A DNA stretch of 64,000 nucleotides from Butyriboletus loyo (taxonomy: Eukaryota; Basidiomycota; Agaricomycetes; Boletales; Boletaceae). The notes below the pieces were generated by a model, which searched no databases, was not told the DNA's origin, and saw nothing but the letters and a program-made list of their open reading frames with translations. Positions within the stretch are counted from its first letter, which is position 1; the number at the start of each line of letters is the position of its first letter. This document shows positions 46,645 to 58,292 of the stretch, piece by piece. The stretch covers positions 1-64,000 of the forward strand of contig JBBPSI010000139.1 in assembly GCA_038093515.1 (NCBI GenBank). Direction: 5' to 3'. The translations under genes and the position numbers were made by a program.

Positions 46645-48640
46645 AGGCACGCACACGAGATACCTGTCGTGGCACGGGAAATGATCCATTTGTTACGTTG
46701 CAGCTTGTTATGTGTACCAAATGGAAATCCACTAGCATAGCCAGCAGTCACAGGATCGTGTGTGGTAGACAACCAAGTTGATCTGTTCATAACAAGTGAG
46801 TGAGAGTCATATGGATCCTGTGTCACGTTGCTGCCTGCACTCTCATGCAATGTGAACCCGCCCCGACCTATCTCTCCACCCCTGCCCAGTCCACACGTGT
46901 GAGCTTGGTGGGCCGTCAGCGACTTGACTGGAGGTTGTGTATCCCTTCAGCTTGTCGGGAATTTTACTGATTACAATTCCACTTCACTGCGCAACATGCC
47001 TCAAATATCCCATACTTGCCTCGCCGTCGAATGTTCCGCCAATGTTTGTAGTCCTCGTCCATTTTTGCACCATCTGTCAAACATTATGCCATACTTGAAA
47101 GCTTTTTATGCACGATGCTGTGTCTACATTGAAGTTCCTCGTATAGGGCTGTGGTCATGTGTACTCTTGTATGTTTACATGGTAAGTGGGGTATTAGTAT
47201 TTCCTGCCGACAGTCTGTATCTGTAGATTCGTCATTCCAAGGGTCGATTGGTCGACCTATCGACCTATCGAATGAATGAATTTTGCTTCCCTGGATCAAC
47301 AGACCGGTTAGAGATCTGCAAACATAACCGAACCCTGGGCTCAACTACAAAACGTAGCCGATCCATTGTCCAATCAGAACTCCCAAATTTGAACCTGCGG
47401 TAGAGTAGTCAAGCGATAACGTTACGCTATGCCTTTGCAGATGCTATAAACGACCCCCAGAAATATACTCATAGTACTACATAGTAGCACACGCTAGAAG
47501 GACTTGGAGGTATCATATAACAAGATGGTATACCGCTTGTACTGCACGGCTCTCGGTCATGATTTGGTTCCAGTGATTCCGTCGGCTGACCCGTTTCACT
47601 GGTTCATCGATGAATCAGTGTAGCGGCGTGATCACGTGGGTAACAAAACGTCGTCTCTTTGACATTGCAAGAAACCTTGCCAGGCAAGCAACATAACATT
47701 TCGTCCTCACAAGTCAAACCAGCGCTGACGAGAATCAGGGGAGGGGTCATTCGAGCGTAAAAAAATCTGAAATTTGCTCAAGCCATATGCTTCCCCCCGT
47801 CCACACTAATTACAGGGGACATATTTTGTTGACATTGGCACTCAAAGAGAATACATATGATGACTTGTCGTGCATGTGCGGTCCGCGGAATGGATCCAAT
47901 CTCGACGATAATCCACACTTTCACTTTTTCGACATGGGAATGGGTAGAAAGGGCAATGTGGGCCACAGTAGCTGGTAATGCAGGAGTGTGTGTATGGGAG
48001 CGATGCCGAGGCGGTCAAGACATCTAGATCTTCCGACGGAAAGAAGACCCTAGTGTAGTGTGATATTAGTAGGGAGCACGGGTAGACAATCATGAAGACC
48101 CAACCCTCAGTCAGCCGCGCCTTTCCACCGGTGGGTTGACATAGCACACTCGCACAAGAGCCACACAGAACCACTGATTGTGCGTGCGAGAAAACGGTTG
48201 TAATTGCAAAGCAGCCTACAGGTTAGCAGGTATGTGAGTACAGTATTTCAGATCTCAAACAACAGGAAAGGCGACTGACCTGGGCACTTCACATCCATGA
48301 AGTACGAGTTAGGCGATTGCACGAGACGCTTGAGCTTGTGCTTTCTCTTTTCATGTTCAGCAGAAGGATTCAAAAGGTCAACTGCGAGAGTCTGGTAGAT
48401 GTTGTCAGAAACAGCGTGCGGGAGTACGTTGAGCATACCATGATTGTGGGTGGTAGCCTTGTTGACGATGGTGATTGTGTACGACGAGATTTGAAGGTTA
48501 AGGTTAGTCGGGGCTTGGTATATTTCGCTCTCCGAACGGCATGTTCCGAGCTGTGCCGGCAAGTGATTCATGGATGCTAACTTAATAATGGTAGTCCTCG
48601 AGGTCTGACGCAGCTATTGCTGCACTCAACGTCGACAGTC
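46645..48640. other. Intergenic region of 2.0 kb
   Basis: No gene is supported. Small frames lack motifs. A 42-bp stretch at 47361-47402 is similar to 53092-53130. The right end is the VPS2 promoter. Confidence 0.45.
47361..47402. repeat. Short dispersed repeat, copy 1
   Basis: Shares the exact core GTCCAATCAGAACTC and a matching flank ending TGCGGTA with 53092-53130, with a 3-nt gap and four or five substitutions. Confidence 0.5.
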
Positions 48641-49576
48641 ATGAACATCATCGTATGTCCAGTCGCGGTGCGCTGAATTATTTTAATCTTCATCCCAGGA
48701 AACTCTCTTTGGTAGGACTGTTACTCCCGCCGAACGGCTCCGTCAACACCAGCGAGCTCTCACGAAGGCTCAGCGCGAGCTCGATCGGGAGCGCTCAAAG
48801 CTCGAGCAGAGTGAGAAGAAACTCGTCGTAGATATAAGGAAGAGCGCAAAGGCTGGTCAGATGGTATGTGACCTCCAGCACTCCAGGTAACCTTCGTCAG
48901 TTATCTCAATAGAACGCATGTAAAGTCATGGCCAAGGATCTCGTTCGCACCCGAAGATACGTTCAGAAATTCTATCAGATGAAGACACAACTGCAGGCTG
49001 TTGGCCTCAGGATACAGGCCCTGCGCAGTAATCAACAAATGGCGGAGGCCATGCGTGGCGCAACAAGAGTAAGTCCCATGATTCGCGTCTACATCTCCCA
49101 GTTTCCATAACTGCTGTTGATCGGAAGGCTATGGCATCCATGAATCGTGGTCTCAATCTACCAGCCATCCAGAAAATTATGAACGATTTTGAGAAGGAAA
49201 GCTCGATGATGGATATGAAGGAGGAGATGATGTCGGACGCAGTAGACGACGTCATGGATGACGAAGCTGAAGACGAAGAGGAGGAGGGTGACAAGATCTT
49301 GAGGCAGGTCCTCGATGAAATTGGCGTCGACCTTTCTCAACAGGTATGTAATACCAGCTGGTCTTGGTGGACCACCACTGACACGATCAAATATAGCTTA
49401 CTGAGGCGCCAACCGGACTCAGTGCCGTATCCTCACCCCTTACCGAGAGCCGTAGACCAGTGGCAATCGGGGAAACAAGTGGGCCGTCCCATGGAGACGA
49501 CCGCCAAGGTGGTGATGTTGCTGTTGCCGATGAAGACTCCCTTCAGGCACGTTTGGATGCTCTGCGTCGTGGTTGA
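48641..49576 (+). CDS. VPS2: ESCRT-III subunit Vps2/CHMP2
   Basis: Core ESCRT-III subunit that drives membrane scission in multivesicular body formation and other events, then recruits the AAA ATPase Vps4. The first exon is only four codons (MNII). A 58-nt intron leads to ETLFGRTVTPAERLRQHQRA. The basic first helix and helix 2 follow (LERS-type KLEQSEKKLVVDIRKSAKAG, then KDLVRTRRYVQKFYQMKTQL). An acidic stretch at about 49225-49290 (DEAEDEEEEGD) marks the C-terminal half. The very end, EDSLQARLDALRRG, is a MIM1 motif for Vps4 binding. Stop at 49574-49576, about 245 residues. Confidence 0.93.
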
Positions 49577-49912
49577 CTGCAGCACTCTTCCCTTACCCAT
49601 TACGGAACGCAATTGAACATTTATGTATGGAGGCTCGAGGATCTCGTGTGCATTAGTATAATTTCAACCGTGTCTTGAATTTTGGCTCTACAGGCAGTTG
49701 AACGAAATTGCCCATGCATGCATTATTGTTTTGGCATCTGGAAAGTACTGTAACAAGAATATATTTTGAGGGGTGCCAGTCGTAAAAGGATAGTCCTTTC
49801 ATTCCGACCCGTGATCATCTCGCATCGGGAAGGAAATTACGAGGTAGGTCAATTTCAATGTTCGGAACCACCTCACATAACCCACAGGGTTGATTACTCA
49901 GCGCTTCAGCCT
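49577..49912. other. Convergent 3' spacer, VPS2 and COG4
   Basis: About 340 bp of untranslated sequence between two facing stop codons. No gene visible. Confidence 0.5.
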
Positions 49913-52752
49913 TCAAGCCTTCAGACTGACGATATCCTTGGCTTCCTGCATGCTTAGAGTCCAGGAAATGCCCGATCCACTATAGAATGACTCGACGTCT
50001 TCATCCTGATCGAGCATGAGATCAGTGGCGCCGGTCGTAGCACTGGACCTAACTTACACTGTCAAGGTTCAACAACGAGGAGATCTGTTGAAGGCGGATG
50101 AATTTCTCTCGAATGTCACCGAATATCGTTTGGGAGGACAGATATGCCATTATGGAACGGAGATCGTGGTCAAACCGTATTGCGCCCAACTAGTGAGGGT
50201 GTCAGCGGAAAACATGAAATCAGACGTTTCGGACATGCCTCAGAGTAATGGAGGGTCAAAATATATTTTTCCCATGGTCGGAGAATAACATCAAGGGCAA
50301 GACCGAACATAATGCGATAGTTGTTTTCAGTGCAAGCATCCTACTCTTCCGTGTAAGCACCAGTCTTACGAAAATGGTAAAATTGACCTTGTATCCATCT
50401 GTTAACCCCTCCCATACCTTTACAAAGCGTTTCCTCACAATGTCTTGGTACTCTGCAGTTGCATACCCGTCTTCGTTCAGAACATAAGAAACGTCTTTGT
50501 AGACGTCGGGTATCAAGGTTCGTAACCTTGGTCGCATCAATTGGTTAAATAACTGGTCTATACCGGCCTGGAGGGATCGTTAGACCATTGCTGCAGGGCC
50601 GGGTAAAGATGTTACTCTTAAGGTTGCCTTGAATCTGGTCGTAGAAGTAAGCAAGCTTGTTACGATGGTTTTTACTCGTGGCTGTTCAGTATCGAGGAAT
50701 AGCTGTGTGATGGCAGGCTGGGAAAGCAGGTCCTTCGTGAGTCTTTCCATGTGCGAAGAAGATACATCGAGGTCATTCAGCAGTACCTTTGAGGAATGAA
50801 TTAGGCATGCGACCTAGTCAGAGAAGACAAATGAACACACGAGAAAGGATGTTCGACTTTCTTTCTCGGTCTTCTCGGTTCGAACGCCTGTACCGACTCG
50901 ATAAACATCGTCCAGCTTCTTCTTAATACCAGCTGCAAAATCATGGCCTAGTATGTCCTCGAGAAGCTGAGTGGTCCGTTCCAAAATTCCTAGAGAGCCA
51001 GTTGACAATAGGCGTGTATATACGGTTTTTAGGATGTAGAAAACGTCATCTGGGGTGGTGGTAATCGCAGGAATTTGAGAGAAGTCAGTGCTGGCGAGGT
51101 GTTGAGCCTATGGGTTACTTGATTATAGGATATTTGGAACCCAGAGGCTTACAGACAGACCTTGTCAATGATCGTGCGAATATACCAGATCTCCATAGGA
51201 ATGTAACAAGAACTCAACAAATCCTCGAATTCTTTTTGAGAGGATGTCGCATCCAACAGCGCCACAGGCTCAACAGGCAACGGATAGTAATTGTGGGAGT
51301 TGGAAGACCCAGAAACTGGCCGTAGACCCCGGTCGTTGGTATCGACTTCCCTGTTTCCAGTTGCCTCCTCTTCCTAGATTGTCATTGTCAAGAAGCACGA
51401 GTAAACGTACAATATAGATGCACACCTGTAACTGTTCGACGAGGAACTTTCGGAACAAGTTCCATCGACCGCTCATTCCGGCGATCTCGGATAGGGTCTT
51501 GTCAATCTCACGTGGATCAACCTCGTCCATTTCTGCGGTAGTCGAAAATGGCTTTCGTGGAGCAGACGTGGGCACCACAGAATTTGAGATATCTGACAAC
51601 TGGGGCAAGCTGAACTCAGTCAAGTAACATGGAAACAAGAAAATTTCCACCTTTCTCTTGATTGATCGATCCTCCCTCCAGGCTTCAAGCGTGCTTCGCA
51701 CCACTCGGTCACACTCCTCCAACAACCTCCTAATGACACTTCGCATATTCCCTGCGCCGTAGTACTTCTCCACAACGGGTTGGTGCTGGTCAATAATCAT
51801 GGCTACACCTTCGAAAAGCGCAGTTAGAACAGTGACGTAGTACAATGGTGATGAGGCTGTCGATGCTCGCGCTTAGCACATTGCAAACGAATAGCGTATA
51901 CTCCTACTTTTGGCAGAAGTAGGTGCCCTTACCCGCACCAAGTCGACGACAAACGACGCATATGCCTCAAGACCTTCTGCTTCCCAACCAATCGCAGGAA
52001 ATAATTTGAAATAACGGCTCGTCGCAGCTGCATCACGAGATCGTGATGCCTGTGCGAATTGGGTGAGGAATATTGATAGAAGTTGTTCCCTCGCAGCTTG
52101 AAGTGTTTGTGCGGGGGGGAGATGATTCTCTGCAGTCGGCTGGGAGGGATTTAAACCTTGTGCACATGCAGTCACAGGAAAGGCCGTACCACGGAGGTTC
52201 CCGCGAAAGGGCCAGAAATAACCTCAAAGGGCAGCGACATAGCACGAGCACAATGTCTAGTCGCCGACTCCCAGTCCTGGCGTTCAATACAGGTCTGTAG
52301 TTGGGAAAGGGAGGACTTGAAGAGTGTAAATCAGGAAAACTGTCCGTACATTGCATGTATTGAATTACCTTGAGCTCCATAACCTGCCCCACTCGTTCGG
52401 CTGCCTGTGAAACGCGACTCATCTCTTGGTCAAGACCCCTCACTCGCCCACCGACGCGGTCTGCTGTTTTTGCTGTGGAAGAAACTTTCTCCCCGAGCTG
52501 CGAAGATTCGAGACATAGGCCATCCAGATGAGGAACAAGAGCTTCTAGCCGGTGAAGTGAATCTGCGATGGAGGCGCGGTCGGAAAGTAATGCAGCAAGG
52601 GAATTGGAGAGGGCTGCTTCCTCGGACTGGTACCAAGACAGACACGAAAGGATTTCGTTCGAATTGGTGAGTTTTCTCGGGTCTTTTGGAATGTAGTGTG
52701 ATGTCTCGACTTGTAGTTGATCTACTGAGGCATTTGATGTGTTCATATTCAT
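49913..52752 (-). CDS. COG4: Conserved oligomeric Golgi complex subunit 4
   Basis: Lobe A subunit of the COG tethering complex, which captures recycling vesicles at the Golgi. It starts at 52752 (MNMNTSNASVDQLQVETSHY). The N-terminal part has SCLSWYQSEEAALSNSLAAL and a coiled coil (VSSTAKTADRVGGRVRGLD). The characteristic block is QASRSRDAAATSRYFKLFP, then AIGWEAEGLEAYASFVVDLV and SSPLYYVTVLTALFEG. Further on are MIIDQHQPVVEKYYGAGNM and IAGMSGRWNLFRKFL. The last exon ends ISWTLSMQEAKDIVSLKA, stop at 49913. Around 800 residues, normal for the family. Convergent with VPS2. Confidence 0.9.
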
Positions 52753-53129
52753 GGATGTGGTACAATATTGGTAATAGTGCTATTCAGCATCTTCAGTTAT
52801 AAAGTACTAATACGATAGTAGTATGTATTTACATAGCACTGTTCGTCCTGGAAGCTAGCTAATTGACTGGTCTCCTATCAAACCGTCAGAACTACCCAGT
52901 CAACTATTATAAACCCGATCGGTCATGCCAATCCTTCAGCAAGCCGTCAGCATCATCCAGGTTCCCCCAGTAACTTGGTGAACACAGCGGAGCTGTGCCA
53001 AGCTGTTACCGGCCTATTTTGTCTTGCTGCTGTGCTCATATGAACATCAAGGTAGCAATGTGTTCCAGAGTGCGTCGAAGAGAATGCAACTACCCATCGT
53101 CCAATCAGAACTCTCAAATAACTTGCGGT
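52753..53129. other. COG4 upstream region
   Basis: About 380 bp with the COG4 promoter and the end of the neighbouring pseudogene. It contains copy 2 of a short dispersed repeat (53092-53130). No gene visible. Confidence 0.45.
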
Positions 53130-53130
53130 A
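53092..53130. repeat. Short dispersed repeat, copy 2
   Basis: Shares the exact core GTCCAATCAGAACTC and the end TGCGGTA with 47361-47402. It abuts the 3' end of the GH3 pseudogene. Confidence 0.5.
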
Positions 53131-55219
53131 GCTACTCCATACGAAAGTCTTCTTGAGCTCAAAGATACCCTGCAGAGGTGGCTCATCGCTGTTGAACCCA
53201 AGGGGCACGCGGTACGCACCAGCCTTGGCGCACCATCCATTCTGAGGAGCGTCCTAGAAAGACATCGAATATTTATTGAGGGAAATATCAACATTTTGAA
53301 TCGCTCTCGGTGCAAGGTCCCTTGCCTTTGCGAAGCCATTTAGCCATAGCCGAGGTGTCGTGACGCCAACGTCGGGTAGGGAGACATAAAGCCACATGAC
53401 CCAGGCTCAGCCGGGCCACAAACATCGCCGGAGTTGGCGACCTTGACCGCGACCTTGATGTTGAAATGCGCGTCATGGTAAGAGACATCCCCAAAAACTA
53501 GGTCCGAAATCGTGAATTCCTTGTAGGACAGTCTGTAGTTGAAATGGTTAGGTTAACAAAGGTAAGTTGGAAAGTTTTAGAGTCCAACACACCCGAATGG
53601 GAACAGAGTTTTGATAGCTCTGGCCTGGTAGTATTTATATCCTACAAACAGATCTTCGCGATAGTTGATTTCTCCGATCTCGCTGAGGAGATGCGGGTAT
53701 AGTGGAATATCTTCGATGCGAACAGGTAATATTTGCGGGCTATACACAACTGTAATGAACGAACAACATCATGCAATATACAGTGGCAACCAACTTCATA
53801 CTTAATGTCCACACCATTTGGTGCGTCTTGGACGACACCATCGAATGGTTTAACGACGTAGGTAGGTGAGTGCTGCCGAACCCCCTCCAGAATTAACGGT
53901 GCCTTTCGCATTCGGACTGATGACAGCAAGAGTGTTGGCCTTTGTAGGTAGCACATTTCCGGTGTTCTTGAGTGGCACCATGCCATCCGCAGCAAGTTTT
54001 CTACAGAACTTGCGCATTTCGGGCGTATCACGAGAATGTTCATCACCATCACCGAACACAATATCGGGTTGTATGGCTGCCATCTTTTGCACAAATGTCA
54101 GCATGTTAGTGACATGCTTGTCAATAATGGGAATCCTCAGTTTCTGCGAGAAAAGACAATGTTGAATGAGGAATTCCTTTCTCCAGCGGGGCAGACCTGG
54201 CATTCAAGGCCGAGGCCGGCATTGATCGACTGGTCAGTCCCATAAACACCATCCTGCATTCGAGATGAATAGACTAGGGAAGATGCATAGACGAGGATAC
54301 CACTCGCTCATTATAATTCCCTCGTACCCCATTCGCCTCGAAGTGTGCTCTCGAGAAACTTCGGGTTCTCGGAGTAATGAGTACCCCAGAGACGGCCGTA
54401 CCTTCCACAGAACTGACCGTAAGCAGGCAGTAATAGAAGGCACATTATCTTCACATACGAAGTCATGTACGCCCAAGGCTTACCATCCCTTTGGGCCAGC
54501 ATAAACCTAATCGAAGATAAGCAAGAACCACAATTCAAGAGAGAAAGGTCATACGGGTAAAGGTAAACCTCTCGAAGGGCTCTGTCTGATATGACGGAGT
54601 TCGTCGCCGTTCTCTCACCCTCTAGATCATTGGCAACGAAATGTTTTATAGTAGCTGCGACACCTCTAGACTGTAGGCCATGGTTCCTGTACGAGCGAAT
54701 GAGTATGTTCCAGGCGTAGGAACGCTGTGAATTGACCAAAAACATGAGGATCTTCGGGAAAAGACTCGAACACGCGCCCACCGAGAGGGTTGCGCTGGAT
54801 GTTGCACGCTGGGGCGAAGAGAATGACAGACAATCTGATTTTGGATTCTTCGGCCAAGAAAATACCAACATCCTGTATTAAATCGGCATCAAAGGTTGAC
54901 GCCATGGAGGTTTCACACTGTTTTCAGTCTCAGTATCTGTTACATTGAGGGCTGCTTGCTACTTACAGGCAAGCAGACGGCAGGGGTAGGGATGAAATGG
55001 GATGAACCACGGACACCCTGGACAAAGTCAACACAACTCGACGAAGCAACAAGAACATGCAGTTACATTTAGCCCAACACTCATCCGCACGGCTGGGATA
55101 TTCAAATGGGGGACAGCATTGGTGTTCCACCAATTAGGTGCGCCGAGAAGGCTGATCTTATTTACCTTGAGCGTTTCTACAAGTTCGGGAATTGGCGCGC
55201 CCAGAAACACTCTTGACAT
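53130..55219 (-). pseudogene. GH3 beta-glucosidase pseudogene
   Basis: Homology to fungal GH3 beta-glucosidases runs over the whole stretch but in changing frames. From the 5' end: SLLGAPNWWNTNAVPHLNIP; FESFPEDPHV; GVAATIKHFVANDLEGERTA; RLWGTHYSENPKFLESTLRG; GYEGIIMSEW; MPGLPRWRK; MVPLKNTGNVLP; YVVKPFDGVVQDAPNG; LYVSLPDVGVTTPRLWLNGF. Frame changes without plausible introns occur near 54330 (EWG to YEG), near 54200 (LGLE to MPG), near 53865, near 53380 and near 53190. An in-frame stop follows KYSMSF. The substrate-site SDGPNG block reads SVGLNV, and the nucleophile motif MSDW reads MSEW. The introns are still visible, so it decayed in place rather than arising from a processed RNA. Several single-base errors in the assembly are a less likely explanation. 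Confidence 0.88.
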
Positions 55220-55751
55220 GATGATGTTGTACTATGAGATGGAGTGGCTAAGACTCTGGGGGGCTTTGCACGACTGTGAGATTTCCCTCGCGTTTATATA
55301 TGAAATGGATGTACTCGAGCCGGGAAAACGTCGGTCATATTCTGGAGAGACGAGCGTGGCAGCCCGTGGATAGAGTGTTGGCGGGGAAACTGACTTGCGT
55401 CTGCCAACGGAGACTGGGTCTGATGAGCCGATGGATGGCACTCGAGTGTGACCCACAGATCTGAGCCCTACGACCGTTTTGGTGGCTCGACGCTGCATTT
55501 CTTGGACCATAACTCGGTGACTGACGGACATCGACAGTGTTCTCATCCCTAAAACATCAAAACAAACGATTGAAACATACATAGCAGCGCGTACGAGGAG
55601 CTCGTTAATGTAGAAATTATTGAATGGACTAGAACCCACCAGATTGAATGCCAGCACGAGACTACTCGTGAATTCAGCTATCGGGACGCTCAACGCAGGG
55701 ACAGGTACTATCCTTCCATAAGCTACTTCAGAAACACCTCAGATCCTCTGA
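55220..55751. other. Intergenic region upstream of the UPF0538 gene
   Basis: 530 bp. A 153-codon minus-strand frame (55232-55693) is open but has no motif. Its low-complexity Ser/Arg composition and position before a pseudogene make it doubtful. The right end should hold the promoter of the gene at 55752. Confidence 0.4.
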
Positions 55752-56453
55752 ATGTCCGAAGGAATATCTCACGTATTGACCAACGAAGCAATCCCACGAA
55801 CAGAGGCCACGATCACCGTCCGTGTGATCAAGTCTTTCGAATACCGTACGGCGCGCAGCCTCGTCCTCCACAAACTCAACCTCGAAACTACGACAGTCGA
55901 TGATTTGAAAGAAATTGTTCGTCAAGGTATATTTCCCGGTCCCAACCTTGGTCCGATCTCACCTTCAACCCAGCTATCCAGGCTGGACCTGCATGGCGGC
56001 CCTATCGTAACGCTGTTCTAGGTTGGTATCCCCCGCCGGGCACGCCATTCACTCATCGCTTAATGTCAAGCTAGATACTCTTAAGCTCTATGCAAAGGCG
56101 CATGGTGCAAAGGTGTGGAAGTTGCTTCAATAGTATTAGAAAACCACTCGTTCATCTCTGATGCGCTTGATTCTTTGCCAGACCACGAATTTGATCATCA
56201 ACTTGGACCACGATGGATGGATCCTAGAAGACGACACTAAGATGCTGGCAGATGCTGGTCTTGGTAGGAGTGGAAGTTAGTCCACTGTCCCATCACTCAT
56301 TTCTGAATTCAGAGAACGAAACCGAGGTCAGCTTCTTCAGTCGCAAGGCTTACGAAAGCTTCAAACTCAACCCAGAGGTAATACACTTGTTGTCCCCAGT
56401 ACACCACTCCGCTGATCTCAGCCCGCTCTCAGGTACGCTGGGATACAGCCTGA
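55752..56453 (+). CDS. UPF0538 family protein (C2orf76-like)
   Basis: Member of a small eukaryotic family without an assigned function. Six exons join in frame: MSEGISHVLTNEAIPRTEAT with ITVRVIKSFEYRTARSLVLH and LNLETTTVDDLKEIVRQ; AIQAGPAWRPYRNAVL; DTLKLYAKAHGAK; TTNLIINLDHDGWILEDDTK with MLADAGL; ENETEVSFFSRKAYESFKLN; and a last short exon ending VRWDTA, stop at 56451-56453. About 130 residues, the usual size. The order of blocks matches the family closely, and the fold is probably ubiquitin-like (inference from strand pattern and size). It converges with YDJ1. Confidence 0.85.
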
Positions 56454-56611
56454 TGATAGTAATATCTCAGAAAGTGACTTAATTAATTACGATGGATATA
56501 GCAAAAGATGTGTATGAATCCATGGACACGCGGGTTGACAATCATTAATCACCAGGGTACTAGTGGCAACAAATATCAAATGGCAAATGTCCATTAACCA
56601 GCACAGAGAAA

Positions 56612-58073
56612 TTACTGATTTGCACATTGTACCCGAGGCTCGCCCTCATGATCCTCATCCATTGCATCGTCCAACATGGCACTGGCTCTCGATCGTGCAT
56701 CGGGTTCCTCGAGATCCACTTCCTCCAGATGAATGCTCTTGGGGAAATGCTTCACGGGATCGCGAGGGGGGAGAGCCTGCTCAAGTAAAGAAACTGTGGA
56801 AGGATCGATGGTATCGGGAAATCTAACAGTGAACCTGACGAAGAGATCACCGGGCTCGTGATGCCGTTGAGATGGCATCCCTTGTGACCGAATGACCTTG
56901 ACAGATTCTGAGAGAATTAAAGTCAAAAAATGGAAGACACATTGCAACGACACAGCGTACCATTTTTAACAACTTCCCCAGGTAAAAATCGAATAAGTAG
57001 TGCTCGATCATCAAGATGTTTGATCGCAACCTCACCACCGGCAAGTGCGGTGAGGAGGTCGATCTCTAGTTCGATGATGAGATTGTTTTCCTGGCGCTTG
57101 AACATATCGTGGGGTTTCTCTTCTATAACGATAACAACATCTCCAGGCTGCGCATTTGGCGATTGATCGCTTTCGCCTGCAAAGGTGATCGTCTGACCGG
57201 CCTTCATCCCCTTGTCTATGTGAACCTCCAGGATCTTCTTCTCTGGCAGGACCTTCTTGCCCTTGCAGTTCGAGCAGCGATCTTTGGGGTTGATAACTTC
57301 TCCCGCCCCACTACACTCGTCACATCCAGACTGTATTTGTTGGACCATGGGACCCATCTGGCGAAAGATGACCTTGACACCTCGACCATTACATGCTGCA
57401 CACGTGCGGACGGTACCATCTTTGCCACCCTTGCCGTTGCACTTTGAACAAAGAGCGTTTCGTGTGAGAGCGAGTTTAGTGGTCTTGCCTTTGTAGAGGT
57501 CCTCGAGCGTCACTTGGACTCGGTGAACAAGATCTTTGGTCTTGCGAATGCCCTGCGAACGACCACCACCTCCACCGAAAAAGCCTCCGCCACCGAAGAG
57601 TTGGCTGAAGAGGTCCTAAAATACGAATGCGGATGGAGTCAAGGAATGAAGAGGAAGGGGGATGTAACTAACCTGTGCATCCATGCCACCCATTCCGCCC
57701 TGCTCCGAGAGACCGGCTTCTCCCCGAGTATCATATATACCTCGTTTCTCGGGATCTGCCAGGACCTCGTACCTGTTGTACATGCGTTACTAGAGAAAAG
57801 AATGCGGAAGAATATGGACATACGCATGTGTCACCTCCTTGAATAACTCGGGGTCACCGCCTTTGTCTGGATGTAGTCGCAACGCTCTGAGAAAAGATGA
57901 GGACAGGGAGGGGGGCAATGAGAATAGAGATCGACTTTTTTCTGTACGCCTTTTTGAGGTCGCTCTCGGAGGCGTCGGGGGTTACCTCGAGGAGATCGTA
58001 ATATTTTCTGTAAGTAAAGTGAGTGAATTAAAGGGAGCAGCCAGAGGAAACTGGCTGACGTTTCTCTGACCAT
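56612..58073 (-). CDS. YDJ1: Hsp40 co-chaperone, Ydj1 type, with CaaX box
   Basis: Class I DnaJ protein that stimulates Hsp70 ATPase and delivers clients in the cytosol and at membranes. The first exon is very short (MVRET, from 58073). The J domain follows as KYYDLLEVTPDASESDLKKA and ALRLHPDKGGDPELFKE, with the HPD tripeptide. A Gly/Phe-rich linker contains LFGGGGFFGGGGG. Four zinc-finger repeats of CxxCxGxG type are present (CSKCNGKG, CAACNGRG, CDECSGAG, CSNCKGKK). Substrate-binding domains contain VHIDKGMKAGQTITFAGE and VVIVIEEKPHDMFKR. The C-terminus CANQ is a CaaX box for farnesylation, as in yeast Ydj1. Stop at 56612. Confidence 0.94.
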
Positions 58074-58292
58074 GGTAGAAAGGATGGAATGGAACGGGAT
58101 GAAGAAAATAACGACCGGCGATGGGCCTCTTTAGCCTCCTGCGCACAATGCTGTACCAGAAAGCTGTGGAATGTCCTGGAAGTTTCTGCACATCCACTTT
58201 TGGAAGTCACTGGTAAGTAGTACAGTTGTTTACAGTACATGCTAATGTTTCACTAGTACGCGTGTAGTAGTGGACGATCGATATGTACTTTG

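Noticed and set aside
55232..55693. 153-codon minus-strand frame between the GH3 pseudogene and the UPF0538 gene
   Set aside because: Low-complexity composition, no recognisable domain and no supporting introns; more likely a chance frame or decayed flank.
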